Positions 34,208 through 44,397 of a stretch of DNA of 64,000 nucleotides are shown one piece after another; position 1 is the first letter of the stretch, and each line of letters opens with the position of its first letter. Location: contig ML975334.1 of the NCBI GenBank assembly GCA_010015605.1, positions 1 to 64,000 on the forward strand, given 5' to 3'. This DNA is from Decorospora gaudefroyi. Lineage: Eukaryota; Ascomycota; Dothideomycetes; Pleosporales; Pleosporaceae. Both the position numbers and the translations under genes were made by a program. The notes under the pieces are model-generated. The model saw only the letters and a program-made list of their open reading frames with translations. It was not told the DNA's origin and did not search any database.

Positions 34208-35352
34208 CTAGGACCTATCCTTCATAGCCCGCAGCGCACCCATAACGTCAATGGGCTGCGTTTTTCCGGTGACCTTCTGCAGCTCCGGGTCATCAACGCG
34301 CATAAAAACATTGTGTTTCTTCTCGTCACCAATAGTGAATTTGCCCTGCGTCTGTTTATTTTCTTGAGAAAACGAGTCGAGTTTGCGAATGGCGTCGTTA
34401 TCCAGGACGCTCTTTGCGAACTTGACGTTTCCTTTGGTGTATTCGTGGCCCGGGTAGACTTTTGTGTCGTCGGGAAGAGCGGCGAGGGTTTCGTTCAGAG
34501 CTTTGTGCATTTGCTCTGGTGTGCCTTCGAAGAAGCGGCCGCACCCGCCGATGAAGAGGGTGTCGCCGGTGAAGACGGCGCGGTCGGTGCCGTCTTCGAA
34601 ATAGAAACAGATACTATCTTGCGTGTGACAGGGCGTGTGGAGTGCGGTTACTTTGATGGATCCGATGGTGAAAGTTTCCTTGTGGTTGGGGGTTTGGGAG
34701 ACTTTGGCGCAGTCGCGGCCGCCGATTACGGGAAGGCCGAAGGCTTTGATCTAGTTGTTGGGTTAGATGGCGATTAAAAAGATGGAGCCTGTAATTTACA
34801 GTTTCTACGTTGCCGCCAGCGTGGTCTCCGTGGCTGGTTCGATAGTGTCAGTGTAGTCCTATTGGTTGGGGCTGTGAACCCACTGATGAGTGTTGATTAT
34901 CTTGGTCAATTTGAGGCCTCCGCTGCTAGTTTGTTCACGTAGAACGGGCAAAACTCTGAAAATCTGAGTTAGCTCGTCCAAAGCATTCATCCGATCCGGA
35001 CGTACTCAGGAGGGTTGGCAGGGTCTATAATCGCAGCTTCCTTGGTCTTGTCGTCTGAAACTAGGTAGGCGTAGTTGTTGCCCGTACCCTCCCCTACACT
35101 TTAATCAGCATCCATAGAAGTTTCACGACAGCCAGCAAGGTGCTCGTACACATTGGGATTGATTGAATATGCATGGCGCGTGATGTTGGCTGCATAGCGT
35201 TAGCTCCGGCCCAGCTCGAGTGGTGGGAAACGGACATTTACTCTGGTAATTGGTCTGGAGAGTGATGATAGCGAGTACCGTTTGATCGCAGCAGTAAATA
35301 AGCTCATAAGGAAGGCGCGGAGCAGAAATCGGCGAATTGTTGTCGATGTCAT
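34208..35352 (-). CDS. Glyoxalase II (hydroxyacylglutathione hydrolase), probable dual targeting
   Basis: Six exons: complement 35242..35352, 35150..35189, 35006..35093, 34884..34955, 34800..34833, 34208..34750. Introns are 49-56 bp; 295 residues. It hydrolyses S-D-lactoylglutathione to D-lactate and glutathione. The metallo-beta-lactamase motif THHHGDH places the metal ligands at about His103, His105, Asp107 and His108. Further ligands sit in LHTPCHTQDS, FTGDTLF and VYPGHEYT, and the C terminus (VFMRVDDPELQ) is typical. Exon 1 encodes a 37-residue Arg/Ser/Leu-rich, acid-free leader (MTSTTIRRFLLRAF...) that looks like a mitochondrial presequence. Intron 1 has a GCTAAC branch site. An in-frame ATG inside that intron (35237) and another in exon 2 (35174, MHIQSIPMW) could start a leaderless cytosolic form. 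Exon 1 is less certain than the rest. Confidence 0.88.
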
Positions 35353-35683
35353 GAAGCTGCGGGCACAGCGAGCAATGACGTTATTGGTCTCGGCTTGGCT
35401 TACTAAGCGACGGACATAACTAGTTAGTTAGTTAAGTTAGGGCAGGAGCCACTTAGTAGACCAGGAGAGAATGAGCTTCGTCTCAATCATCAGCACCATA
35501 CAACGGTGTGACCATCAATCACATATTGGCCGAGGGACGCGCAGCTGAAAGTTAAATCGAATTTCTACGCCATATACAAATGCCCGTACACGAACAGCAC
35601 ACTAAAAAACGCAACCTAACATTACGCCACGTCCTCCATACCTATATACAGTCATGACATTCGTTCACCATTACAGCATTCCA
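35353..35683. other. Intergenic, no gene seen
   Basis: About 330 bp between the first glyoxalase II exon and the stop of the dimethylglycine-oxidase-like gene, both on the minus strand. A short GTTAGTTAGTTAAGTTAG repeat lies near 35420. Nothing else was recognised. Confidence 0.45.
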
Positions 35684-38236
35684 TCATAGCAATGACTTCA
35701 ACCTCTTCTGCAGCTCCGGCTCACTCGACGAACCCTCGCCACGCAGGCGGCGCTCCTGAGGATCATGTAGAGGATCTCTTGTTACTGTGGCCTTGATCTT
35801 CTTGCCAAAGTACTCCATCTCCACCGACTGTCCTTCGTTGACACTACTGGGGAGCCATGCATATGCGACGGGCTTGCGCACAGTATACCCGAAGGCGGCG
35901 CTGGTAACGTAGCCAGCCCTTTGGCCATCCACGAAGACGGGCTCTTTGCCCAGGACCATGGAACGGCCATCGTCGACAGTCAAACACCTGAGTCTTCGCG
36001 AAACAGCCTTCATCGAAAGCTTCTCCAGCGCAGCCTTGCCCACGTAGTCTGCCTTCTTGTCCATTTGTATCGCATAGGTCACTCCAGCTTCCCAAGGGTT
36101 GTGCTCGGAGTTCATATCGGACCCTGAGGCTCGGATGCCCTTCTCGATTCGTAGGCCGTTGAAAGCAGCGCGGCCGGCGGCGATGAGTCCGTGAGGCTTG
36201 CCTGATTGCCATAAGGCGTCCCAGAGACGCTGACCATACTCTGGTGTGGTCTGAATCTCCCAACCGTACTCTCCGACGAACGACTTCCGGAACATAGTGA
36301 CGGGAATGCCGACTATGCTCGTCTTCTTGACACCCATGTATGGTAGCCCAGCGTTGCTAAAGTCATCGGAGCTGATCGTTCGAATAACGTCACCAGCTCT
36401 CGGACCCCAAAGACCAAGGCAGCAGGTGCTACCAGTGATATCGCGCACCTGTGCCCACTGACCAGGGGTATGTGTGTCTTGACGGCGGGCTTCGCGTGCG
36501 AGATAGGCGAGGTCGGTTGCGGTATTCGCGCCAACTTGGAACGAGTCGCTCTCAAGTCGCGATACGAAGATGTCGCTTAGAATTCCTCCATGGGTGTTTA
36601 CGAGCAGTGTATGGGTGATGGCGCCGGGTTGCTTGGAAACATCGCTCGTCGTAAGCCTTTGGAGCAGGTGAACAGCACCGGGGCCGGAGATTTCGAATCG
36701 ATGGAAAGTCGTCATGTCGTACATGGCCACTGCGTTCCGTGTCTTCCAGGCCTCAGCCGCGGCAATTGGCGAATAAAACTTGGATGACCAGGCATCCCGA
36801 TCGACCGGCCGCCACTCTGCTGGCAGAGTCTTGACCAACTCTGCGTTAGCCTCGTACCAGTGTGGACGCTCCCAGCCGCCAACTTCGAGGAAGAAAGCGC
36901 CTTGTTCCTGCTGCCGGGCATAGAAGGGGCTGACGCGGAGGTTTCGTGGGTTCTCTTTCGGGGCAAGGGGATGAATGATGTCGTAGATCTCGACGAAGTT
37001 CTGCTGCGAAGTCTCGCTGACGTATTCTGGGCTGAGTTGGACTTCCTCGAACCGTGTCAGCTCGCACTCGGCCATATCGATGCTTGAACGGCCATCTGTG
37101 AGGGTTTCTGCAACGGCTCGAGCTACACCGGCTGAGTGCGTAACCCAGACAGCTTCGGCAACCCAGAAGTTGTCAAGGTTGGGAGCTTGGCCAACAACGG
37201 ATCCACCGTCGGGAGTGAAAGAGAAGATGCCGTTGAAACCGTCCACAACCTCAGTCTCTCGTAGAGCGGGAAGCAACTCCTTAGTTGCTTTCCAGGCTGG
37301 CTCGAAGTCTTCCGGTGTGAATTCGAGGCGAGAGGGCATGTTTTTCTCGTCGACATGTTTGGGCGTCACTCCTAATGAAGCAGCCGAGATTGGCATGGGG
37401 CGATGGCCGTAGTAGCCAATACCGTACTGCTCTCCATGCTCGCGGTAGTAAAGATCTTGGTCCTGATGTCGCAAAATGGGATATTCGGCATTCATGGCGT
37501 TAATCTTCTTGTTGACCTCCCGGTTTTTGAGGCCCGGAACCGCTGTTGTTTTCGCGTACTGGTGTCCCAGAGGCAGGAGAGGAACCTTCAGTCCGATCAT
37601 AGCTCCAATCTCCACTCCCCAGAAACCGGCACATGACACGATTATATCCGCTGGGATGGAGTCGTTGTTTGTAGTCACACCAGTGACATGGCCGTCTGCC
37701 TGCTCGATACCGGTAACGACGGTATGCTCGAGGTATCGTACGCCAGCATTGCGTGTCTTTTCGATGAGGATTTGGGTCGCGCGAGCTGCCAATGCTAGAC
37801 CGTCGCTCGGAATGTGGAGACCGCCCAGTACTAAATCTTTATTGAGGAGGGGGTACTTCTTGAGGCATTCTTCAGGGCTGACCAAATGCGCTTCAATGCC
37901 CCATGATTGGGCATACCCGTGTTTGCGCTTGATCTCCTCCAATCGTTCTGGTGTAGTTGCCACTTCCAGACCACCTAATTGGTTGAAGCAGTTCTGCCCA
38001 TCCTTCTCAAGCGATTGCAGCTTCTCAACCGTGTACTTGGCGAGTAGGGTCATTGTCTTCGAAGGGTTCGTTTGGAAGACGAGGCCAGGCGCATGCGACG
38101 TCGAGCCACCTGGCATGCTCAGCGGGCCCTGTTCAACGACCGTGATGTTGTTCCATCCTCGAGAAACCAGCTCGTCTGCGAGGTTGGCCCCGACAACACC
38201 TGCGCCAATAATGACAACGCGCTGTGAGGTCGCCAT
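35684..38236 (-). CDS. Dimethylglycine oxidase-like flavoprotein (FAD + folate domains)
   Basis: A single uninterrupted frame encodes 850 residues. The N-terminal FAD fold is VVIIGAGVVGANLADELVSRGW with VVEQGPLSMPGGSTSHAPGLVFQ. The 'FAO_M' middle domain is near residues 380-430, and the rest is an aminomethyltransferase (GCV_T) module with its C-terminal beta domain (VFVDGQRAGYVTSAAFGYTVRKPVAYAWLP). This order is that of dimethylglycine/sarcosine dehydrogenases. The N terminus closely recalls bacterial dimethylglycine oxidase of Arthrobacter. Those enzymes demethylate N,N-dimethylglycine to sarcosine and pass the methylene to tetrahydrofolate. No mitochondrial leader is visible, unlike animal DMGDH. 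The gene is intronless and head-to-head with an intronless Rieske oxygenase gene, which fits a betaine-degradation pair. Sarcosine oxidation is an alternative. Confidence 0.85.
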   Translation of the reverse strand: MATSQRVVIIGAGVVGANLADELVSRGWNNITVVEQGPLSMPGGSTSHAPGLVFQTNPSKTMTLLAKYTVEKLQSLEKDGQNCFNQLGGLEVATTPERLEEIKRKHGYAQSWGIEAHLVSPEECLKKYPLLNKDLVLGGLHIPSDGLALAARATQILIEKTRNAGVRYLEHTVVTGIEQADGHVTGVTTNNDSIPADIIVSCAGFWGVEIGAMIGLKVPLLPLGHQYAKTTAVPGLKNREVNKKINAMNAEYPILRHQDQDLYYREHGEQYGIGYYGHRPMPISAASLGVTPKHVDEKNMPSRLEFTPEDFEPAWKATKELLPALRETEVVDGFNGIFSFTPDGGSVVGQAPNLDNFWVAEAVWVTHSAGVARAVAETLTDGRSSIDMAECELTRFEEVQLSPEYVSETSQQNFVEIYDIIHPLAPKENPRNLRVSPFYARQQEQGAFFLEVGGWERPHWYEANAELVKTLPAEWRPVDRDAWSSKFYSPIAAAEAWKTRNAVAMYDMTTFHRFEISGPGAVHLLQRLTTSDVSKQPGAITHTLLVNTHGGILSDIFVSRLESDSFQVGANTATDLAYLAREARRQDTHTPGQWAQVRDITGSTCCLGLWGPRAGDVIRTISSDDFSNAGLPYMGVKKTSIVGIPVTMFRKSFVGEYGWEIQTTPEYGQRLWDALWQSGKPHGLIAAGRAAFNGLRIEKGIRASGSDMNSEHNPWEAGVTYAIQMDKKADYVGKAALEKLSMKAVSRRLRCLTVDDGRSMVLGKEPVFVDGQRAGYVTSAAFGYTVRKPVAYAWLPSSVNEGQSVEMEYFGKKIKATVTRDPLHDPQERRLRGEGSSSEPELQKRLKSLL

Positions 38237-40249
38237 TGCGAAAAATAAATTGAAGATGTGAGAATGTGGTTGATTCGCTTCACCAAGCTACAGAAGATAC
38301 TCCTCTTAAGGCCGTTTGCGCTCGCGATAACGGACCATCTCGCCGCACTCTTTAATCATAGAAGCCGAAACTAAGCGTGAGCCAGAACGTCAGATGGCGA
38401 AAGATTTCCCATTATGTGTCCAACGGCAGAGGGTGAATCCAAGCAGCCCACCGCCCCGCACTCGAGTCTTACGACATTGGTGGGGGAGATGCCTCTCGTG
38501 GATGTAGGGTCCTGATGTCCACATTCGGATTAGACGTTGCCGGAGGCAAATCGCCCGCGACTACATAGTTTGCAGCAACCCCGCCTCGCGTGTGCGCAAC
38601 ACCCTCTCACTACGTTACCACTTTTTTTTTCACGATACTGGCAGCCCCCTTCCATACGGCATCAGGTGAGTAAGTATAGCATGAAGAGCTTAGTATGCTC
38701 TTCCTCCAGCGCCACCCCTCCCTTTTGGCCTGCTCTACGAAGCAGTGCGTTGTTTCCCACACCTCGGGCAATCCATTTCTGCAACAACAATGAACAGTTG
38801 CTCCAAACACTGAAGGTGCTTTTTTCGCCATTAAACCTTGCGACAATATTTGAATCCTACCGGACGATGCACCATTGCGCCAAAAGCCTTGCGACTACAC
38901 ATCTTCCGGATACGATTCACTCCATTATTGGACTACTCAAGAGCACCAACCCCTCCCTCGTCGGCACTTGCACACAACACTGTGTCAAAGCGGCTCAATA
39001 ATGCAATAGTCATATTTATTGAAGCCAGCGCAGTCTCCTGCCTCTAGGCTCCCGCAACGCGCGCCGCCAAAGCACGCAGTGGCCTTCAGTGCAGCGCTTG
39101 CAACACTGCGACAAGACGGACTGTTGAGCACACCTGTCAAGACCTCGCCCCGGTGGTGAGACTTTATATCGCCGAATCATTTTGGTCCACCGAGTGTTGA
39201 GACAGCTCAGTGCGACTATCCATGCGCCGTCAGCAGGTTTCGTCGACGCGATTGCGATTGCCGAAAGCGCCCAAACCTCCCGGGAAAGAACAAGCAGATT
39301 GGCATGAACAACCAATGCTTGGATTAGGATCGCCTCCTCTGCGACACGAAATCTGGCCGTTATCCAGGCCAATGGCGCTCCACTGCTCACATTGCCTTGA
39401 GGTCGCGCTCTTCGCCCTCTGCGGCTTTTTGCTTCGCCAACCAACCCAGGGTGAATTGAGCAGCTTCATTTGGCCGGCAACGCTCTTCAGTTCTTCGGGC
39501 TGATTATTCTGAGAGAGATTACCACCATATCGTCCGCGACAAGGGCTTTGTGCCTGGGATCTCATCGCAACAACGTCAACGGTCTTATCTCCTTCACTGC
39601 GGTTTCAGTCTGCACCATCAAGAAAATCCTCGATACGAGTGATAACAATTCGATAATGCGACCGCAATAGTTCCGCCAAAGTTGACTGTCGGCAGATTCT
39701 TTGACTGTTAGGGTGGCGTCCGATGTCCAAATTTGGAAATCTGATCCATTCAAGTCCGTGCCAACAAGAGGGGCAAGGACCAGAACATTCGGTCACCATG
39801 ATCTCTGCCTGCATCTGATGCACAGTCAATGAATACTACTCTGGGTTTACAAGCCGTTATCCACTAACAGAGGGCCACGGGCTTCTAGGTTGCTGTCTAG
39901 AATGATAACTAGATCACGATGGCAGATCCCGCGGTCGCGCACAGCCTCTGGAGGCGACCGAAGTGTGTAGCGCTTGACGCTCACCCGCAGTCTAATTACG
40001 TGCGCACATCCCACTGGCTATCGCTCCTCGGGAGCCTATGGAAGCCATTACCCCATGGGGACTTAGTGATTCGTTTGACTCGATAAGGGTGAGGAGGTAA
40101 GAGTACTCTGGTAAAGGATATAATAATGCTTCAGACATCCATAAGCTGAGCATCATCTCTTCAACAGTCTCAATCACAAGTTACCTCGTACACTTACCTC
40201 ACACAACCACGAGACCTACTACAACACACACACACACACATCATTCAAA
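38237..40249. promoter_or_regulatory. 2-kb divergent intergenic region (DMG oxidase / Rieske oxygenase)
   Basis: This region separates two head-to-head start codons and is the longest clear promoter space in the window's first 50 kb. Open frames exist (up to about 154 codons at 38537-39001) but have no family content and no supporting structure. A short (CA)n tract lies at about 40222-40240, just upstream of the Rieske ATG, probably in its 5' UTR. Confidence 0.4.
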
Positions 40250-41506
40250 ATGGTTGGGTCACTCCTGAGCTATCTGGGCTTTGGCGGCTCGGCTGCCACT
40301 CCAGATCCAATGACCCAATCTGTACGGGCGTTGCCCGGAAACTGGTACACCTCTGAAGAGATGTACCAACTTGAGAGGCGCGCGATATTCACCCGGAGGT
40401 GGCTCATCCTGACACACAAGTCAAGACTTGCCAACCCTGGTGACTTTCTTCGATACAACGTTGCCAACTACGATATCGTCATTTCCAAGGACCGAGCCGG
40501 CGAGATCAACGCTTTCCACAACGTATGCAGACACCGCGCATACCCCGTTGTTGAGAAGGATGGGGGCAATGCGAAGATCTTTTCTTGCAGGTACCATGGC
40601 TGGTCATACGGTCTGAACGGTAACCTTGCCAAGGCTCCTGGTTACCAAGAGCTCCAGAACTTCGAGAAGGCCAAGAACGGACTCTTCCCAATTCACACAC
40701 GCATCGACCGCAATGGCTTCATCTGGATCAACATGGATGCGAAGAAGGAACCAGAGGTATCATGGGAGGAGCAGTTTGACCAGGTCGATGTGCAAGCTCG
40801 ATTTGACCAGTTCAACTTTGATGACTACGAGTTCGACCACACATGGAACCTCGACGGTCCTTTCAACTGGAAGATCCTTGCCGATAACTTCAATGAATGC
40901 TACCACTGCAAGACCACCCACCCCGACCTTACCACCGGCCTGATCGATCTCGAGACCTACGATGTCGATGTCGCAGCCGACTACATCAAGCACAAGCCCA
41001 AGACACCCCAAGAGTACATTGACCGCGGCCAAGAGATTTGCTCTACCTACTGCTTCCCCAACGCCTCCTTCACCGTCACAAAACACTTCCTCTTCATGCA
41101 AAAGTTTATGCCCAAGTCACCCACCGAGTCTGTCATGTACTACGAGGTCTGGAAAAACAAGCACTCCAGCCAGGAGGACTTCCTCTGGATCAGCGACACA
41201 TACAAGCGCGTCATGGGTGAGGACAAGGTTCTCTGCGAGCGCGCGCAAAAGAACATTGAGGCCGGTATCTTCGTCAACGGCGAGATGCACCCACAGATGG
41301 AGAAGGGACCCCTCTTCTTCCAGAAGCGCTGCCGCGAGATCATCATGGAGCACGGCATGAGGGAGAAGAAGGAGGGCAAGAAGATCTGGCCGGCTAAGCA
41401 GCAGCTTGAGTCCACTGGCGATTCGGCGATCAGCAAGGAGATGGAAGACTTCTGCGAGGGCCTAGCGTGCGGAGACGACAACGAGAAGGGCGAGCTAGCT
41501 TGGTAA
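40250..41506 (+). CDS. Rieske oxygenase, choline monooxygenase/glycine betaine demethylase type
   Basis: A single uninterrupted frame encodes 418 residues. The Rieske [2Fe-2S] ligands are Cys93-x-His95 (CRHRAYPV) and Cys113-x2-His116 (CRYHGWSY). The mononuclear iron site is NWKILADNFNECYHCKTTHPDL, with His219 and His224. Glu216 lies where related quaternary-amine oxygenases such as CntA carry a bridging glutamate. This spacing is that of the choline monooxygenase/GbcA/CntA clade, which oxidises quaternary amines. The start has a good context (CAAAATGG). Head-to-head with a dimethylglycine-oxidase-like gene, N-demethylation of glycine betaine to dimethylglycine is the more economical reading than choline oxidation, because its product is the neighbour's substrate. 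That is inference. Such oxygenases need a reductase partner, and none is encoded nearby. Confidence 0.85.
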   Translation: MVGSLLSYLGFGGSAATPDPMTQSVRALPGNWYTSEEMYQLERRAIFTRRWLILTHKSRLANPGDFLRYNVANYDIVISKDRAGEINAFHNVCRHRAYPVVEKDGGNAKIFSCRYHGWSYGLNGNLAKAPGYQELQNFEKAKNGLFPIHTRIDRNGFIWINMDAKKEPEVSWEEQFDQVDVQARFDQFNFDDYEFDHTWNLDGPFNWKILADNFNECYHCKTTHPDLTTGLIDLETYDVDVAADYIKHKPKTPQEYIDRGQEICSTYCFPNASFTVTKHFLFMQKFMPKSPTESVMYYEVWKNKHSSQEDFLWISDTYKRVMGEDKVLCERAQKNIEAGIFVNGEMHPQMEKGPLFFQKRCREIIMEHGMREKKEGKKIWPAKQQLESTGDSAISKEMEDFCEGLACGDDNEKGELAW

Positions 41507-42367
41507 GCGCTTGCGACAGAGACGAGTCACGACGAAGCATGGGAATGGTGTTTGGAGCGTTGAGTACTTGAGGCCTTGACCTCGTACATTGTCTTTTAAT
41601 GAACTCTTAGCGATCATGTTTGCTTTTCTAGATAGCGCATCTTTTCCTTCTTCCCATCTTATTAGACAAAATGGAGTCCCTTTTCGATATCAACTTTCCA
41701 TCCCCCCCAAGGCTGCAGTGACGATGTGGGAGCTTACACAGCCAGGAACGACTGGATCTGACCTCTCATCGCCACAGGTTCTGAGATTGTCCCAGGCATG
41801 ACACAGAATGACGTACAGAAACTGCATCCACACTCCCTGCTCCCTGGGTCTGAACGAGATCTCCAACACCGTTAACGGCGTGCTGATAAAGAGGAACGTG
41901 TGGGGTCGGTCACGGGAATATACGTCCTAATCGGGAAAGGACGTCCGTTCGGCCAATCGGATAACGAGCACGAATTCAAGGGACGAATAGGTCGCCATTT
42001 TAGGTCTACCATTGTAGGGTAGGTATGCCGTGTTACTTCTTCGAAGCGCCGGGAATAATGTTATTTGCGAAGGAGATACGGAGCTAAGTGGCTAACCGTG
42101 AATAGCTGGCAATTTCGAGTCCATGTGAATGCTTTGTTTGACGTCATCGCGCTCGCGCAGCTGCACCCCCGACCTGAGCTTGCTACACAGTAATTGTGAG
42201 AATGGTGGGATTTCTAAATTGTGCTAAAGGCTACCATTGCTACGATTGTGGGATTCCGCCTATACCAAGGCGTGCCAACCCGAGTCACGTGACGGTAATA
42301 GTAAGAAACAGAGCACCAATCTACGCTACTACCACTTCTGCACTAAACAACAAACTGACCATCTTCC
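41507..42367. other. Intergenic, no gene seen
   Basis: About 860 bp between the Rieske gene and the HAD pseudogene. No repeat or convincing reading frame was recognised. Confidence 0.5.
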
Positions 42368-43291
42368 ATGCCATCAGTCACTAAATAGAAGCACGTCTTC
42401 TTCGACAAAGTCGGCCCGCTCATCTCTTACGATCATTTCCACACCGTCCTCCACCAACGCCTAGGCCCTTCTCTCCAACCGCACATCACCTCCGCGTCCC
42501 TCCTCGGTTTCGCCTGGCTCGAATCCGCAGAAAGAAAATATACAAACCTCTTCCTCTCCGGCGTCTACATCCCCTTTGTAACAGTGTTCCAAGCAGTCTT
42601 CTTTCGCGTTTTTTTTTGCTGGCGTGCCGGATCCGCGCGGAATTGCGAGCGAAGAGGATGTACAGTACTTCCTGCAAGAGTAGAAGAAGTCCGAGGTTAG
42701 GTTTGGCGCGAAAGAATGTATTGATCGGTTGAGAGGGGCGGGCTGGACGGTTTGGGCGTTTACTAGCGCGGACCGTGAGAGAGTTATGGGGTATTTTGAG
42801 CGAGGTGGTGTTGATATCTGTCGGCCGCCAGGGCTCACCTGAGTGATTGTTGACCCAGCCTCCATACCGGATGTTGCACTACACTAGTCCTTATATAGGA
42901 TAGCTCCATTTCCCATCTCTCTTCCGTATATAGAGCTCACCTTCCGTAGCTCTAATACTACACATGATTCTCATATTCCATACCGCTTGACAATATCGAT
43001 GGTGCGAATGTAGTCACGTGCGACGATATTGGTGTAAGAAAACCTGAGGTGAGAGCGTATGAGAAGGTCAAAGAGAGGGTTGGAGCTCGTGGGGATGGTA
43101 AGTTGTGATGTGCTGCTGCGCACGTGTGGGATGTTAGTGCGGCCGGAAAAGCTGGGTTTCAGACGGCGTATTGCGCGGTGCTGGAGAAGGAGCCACTGGA
43201 GGAAGTTTTTGGTAAGATGGATGTTGTTGCCGATACGCTACCTGAGTTGGCGGAAAGGTTGGTTGGAGTGGTCGAAGATGGCAACGCTTGA
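42368..43291 (+). pseudogene. HAD-type haloacid dehalogenase gene, broken by an LTR and point mutations
   Basis: The relic can be followed end to end: HVFFDKVGPLISYDHF (phosphatase motif I region), a cap-domain part (LLGFAWLESAERKYTNLF), GWTVWAFTSADRERV (motif II), then DDIGVRKPEVRAYE (motif III Lys), AAHVWDVSAAGKAGFQTAY (motif IV) and a C-terminal VADTLPELAERL. Lesions: TAG at 42386-42388; a frame break at a 9-T run (42609-42617); TAG at 42681-42683; a 174-bp solo LTR at 42819-42992; and TGA at 43106-43108 where the family usually has Trp (TGG to TGA). Motif I reads FFDKVG where the family has Asp-x-x-G/Thr. Removing the LTR and one target copy restores the local frame (GVD-I-DGANV). HAD enzymes of this type hydrolyse 2-haloacids or related substrates; this copy cannot. 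Confidence 0.85.
42819..42992. mobile_element. Solo LTR, 174 bp, with ATATC target duplication
   Basis: The element begins TGTCGGCCGCCAGGG and ends CCGCTTGACA, so its ends are TGTC...GACA. It is flanked by perfect 5-bp direct repeats ATATC (42814-42818 and 42993-42997). Its last 75 bases recur almost unchanged at window positions 1-75, proving it is a dispersed repeat. No internal region remains. The close match between the two copies suggests the family was active fairly recently. Confidence 0.92.
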
Positions 43292-44397
43292 CTGCTGGAG
43301 TCAGTCATCTTCTACATACCTACTTCTTTGAACCTTGAAGGACTGGTATGCGGCTATGGGAGCATACATCATTCATAGTATGAAGAGCTGCGGCTCGACA
43401 GGCCAACTCAAAACTATAGCTTAGCACGTCCTACATGGACCTCAGGAGGCGATCAAGGGCTTGACTCTCATCCTAATGGAGGATCTCTCGTTCTAACGGG
43501 GCAACGCTTGTCCGAACGAAGGAACTCTTGTCCTAACGGACGAAAACGAATTCTAACCAACTAATCTTTCCTGTCTAATCAAGTAAAAGATTTTCTCTTC
43601 ACATTCAGCTGTAGGAGCAAGACGGGGTTCCGGTTACTAAGTCGGCAAGGTTAGCGTCTATTTTACGCCCTTTGCCCTATGGCGCTTGCAAATGCGCCCC
43701 ATTCCGAACCTCCCCCTTCCAACTTCATGTTGTACTACCTTGAACAGAGGTTTTCAGCTCGCAAAACGGGTGTTGCGGTCTGAATCTCAATCAAAGCTAT
43801 GCGATATGACGAGCTCCAAAGCCAAGCTGTCCCACACCCACGAATAAAGTCCACACTAGGACCGGAGTAGCCTTCGGGGTCCGAATCGATTATGCAGGTA
43901 TGGCAGGATGTACATCCCAAGGACCAGGGTATGCAAGCGTAGTCCCTGCATATATCCAACGGAAGCAGGATGGGGACACAGCATGCTGGCGTCGGCACAT
44001 CTGCTGAGTGAGCCAACTCGGTGTAATGCAGGATTTTGGAACCTCGGTACATGTGCGATTCACCCTTGCCAGCATGTCTGGCTGAAAGAGGCATACCCGA
44101 GCTTGGCCTGCAGGTATGTAGTACGAAACGTACCATGCCAACATGAATCACTAATACCGTTGATGAGCTAGTGTCGAAGGATCGCAACATCCTCACCATC
44201 GCGATCTTCAGCGTGCCCCAAATTTTTTGTGTATAAACAGACATGCTCATCTCCTCAGAAATAAAAACGTTCTCTTGATCATTCCGCACACAGCTCCAAC
44301 CAAACTCAACACCTTCTAGTATCAATCTCCCAAACCCTTCTACCAAGGTAGTCAGCCCAATTGTTCTCCCACTTACCCCAATTCCATTTCAACAGAC
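43292..44397. other. Intergenic; degenerate short repeats, no gene seen
   Basis: About 1.1 kb between the HAD relic and the NTF2-like gene. Around 43460-43560 a degenerate unit of roughly 20-25 bp is repeated about four times (variants of CTCTTGTCCTAACGGACGAA). A 203-codon minus-strand open frame (43735-44346) has no recognisable domain and was not called a gene. Confidence 0.5.

Noticed and set aside
38537..39001. Plus-strand open frame of 154 codons in the divergent promoter
   Set aside because: Low-complexity Ser/Pro/His content with no family resemblance; a chance frame is more likely.
39016..39444. Minus-strand open frame of 142 codons
   Set aside because: Arg/Ala-rich with no domain and no splice or codon support.
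38237..40249. Several HGATAR (GATA-factor) motifs in the DMG oxidase/Rieske promoter
   Set aside because: I counted about six, and roughly six are expected by chance in 2 kb on two strands, so there is no enrichment.
43735..44346. Minus-strand open frame of 203 codons
   Set aside because: No recognisable domain, composition unlike the neighbouring proteins, and it overlaps the promoter of the NTF2-like gene.
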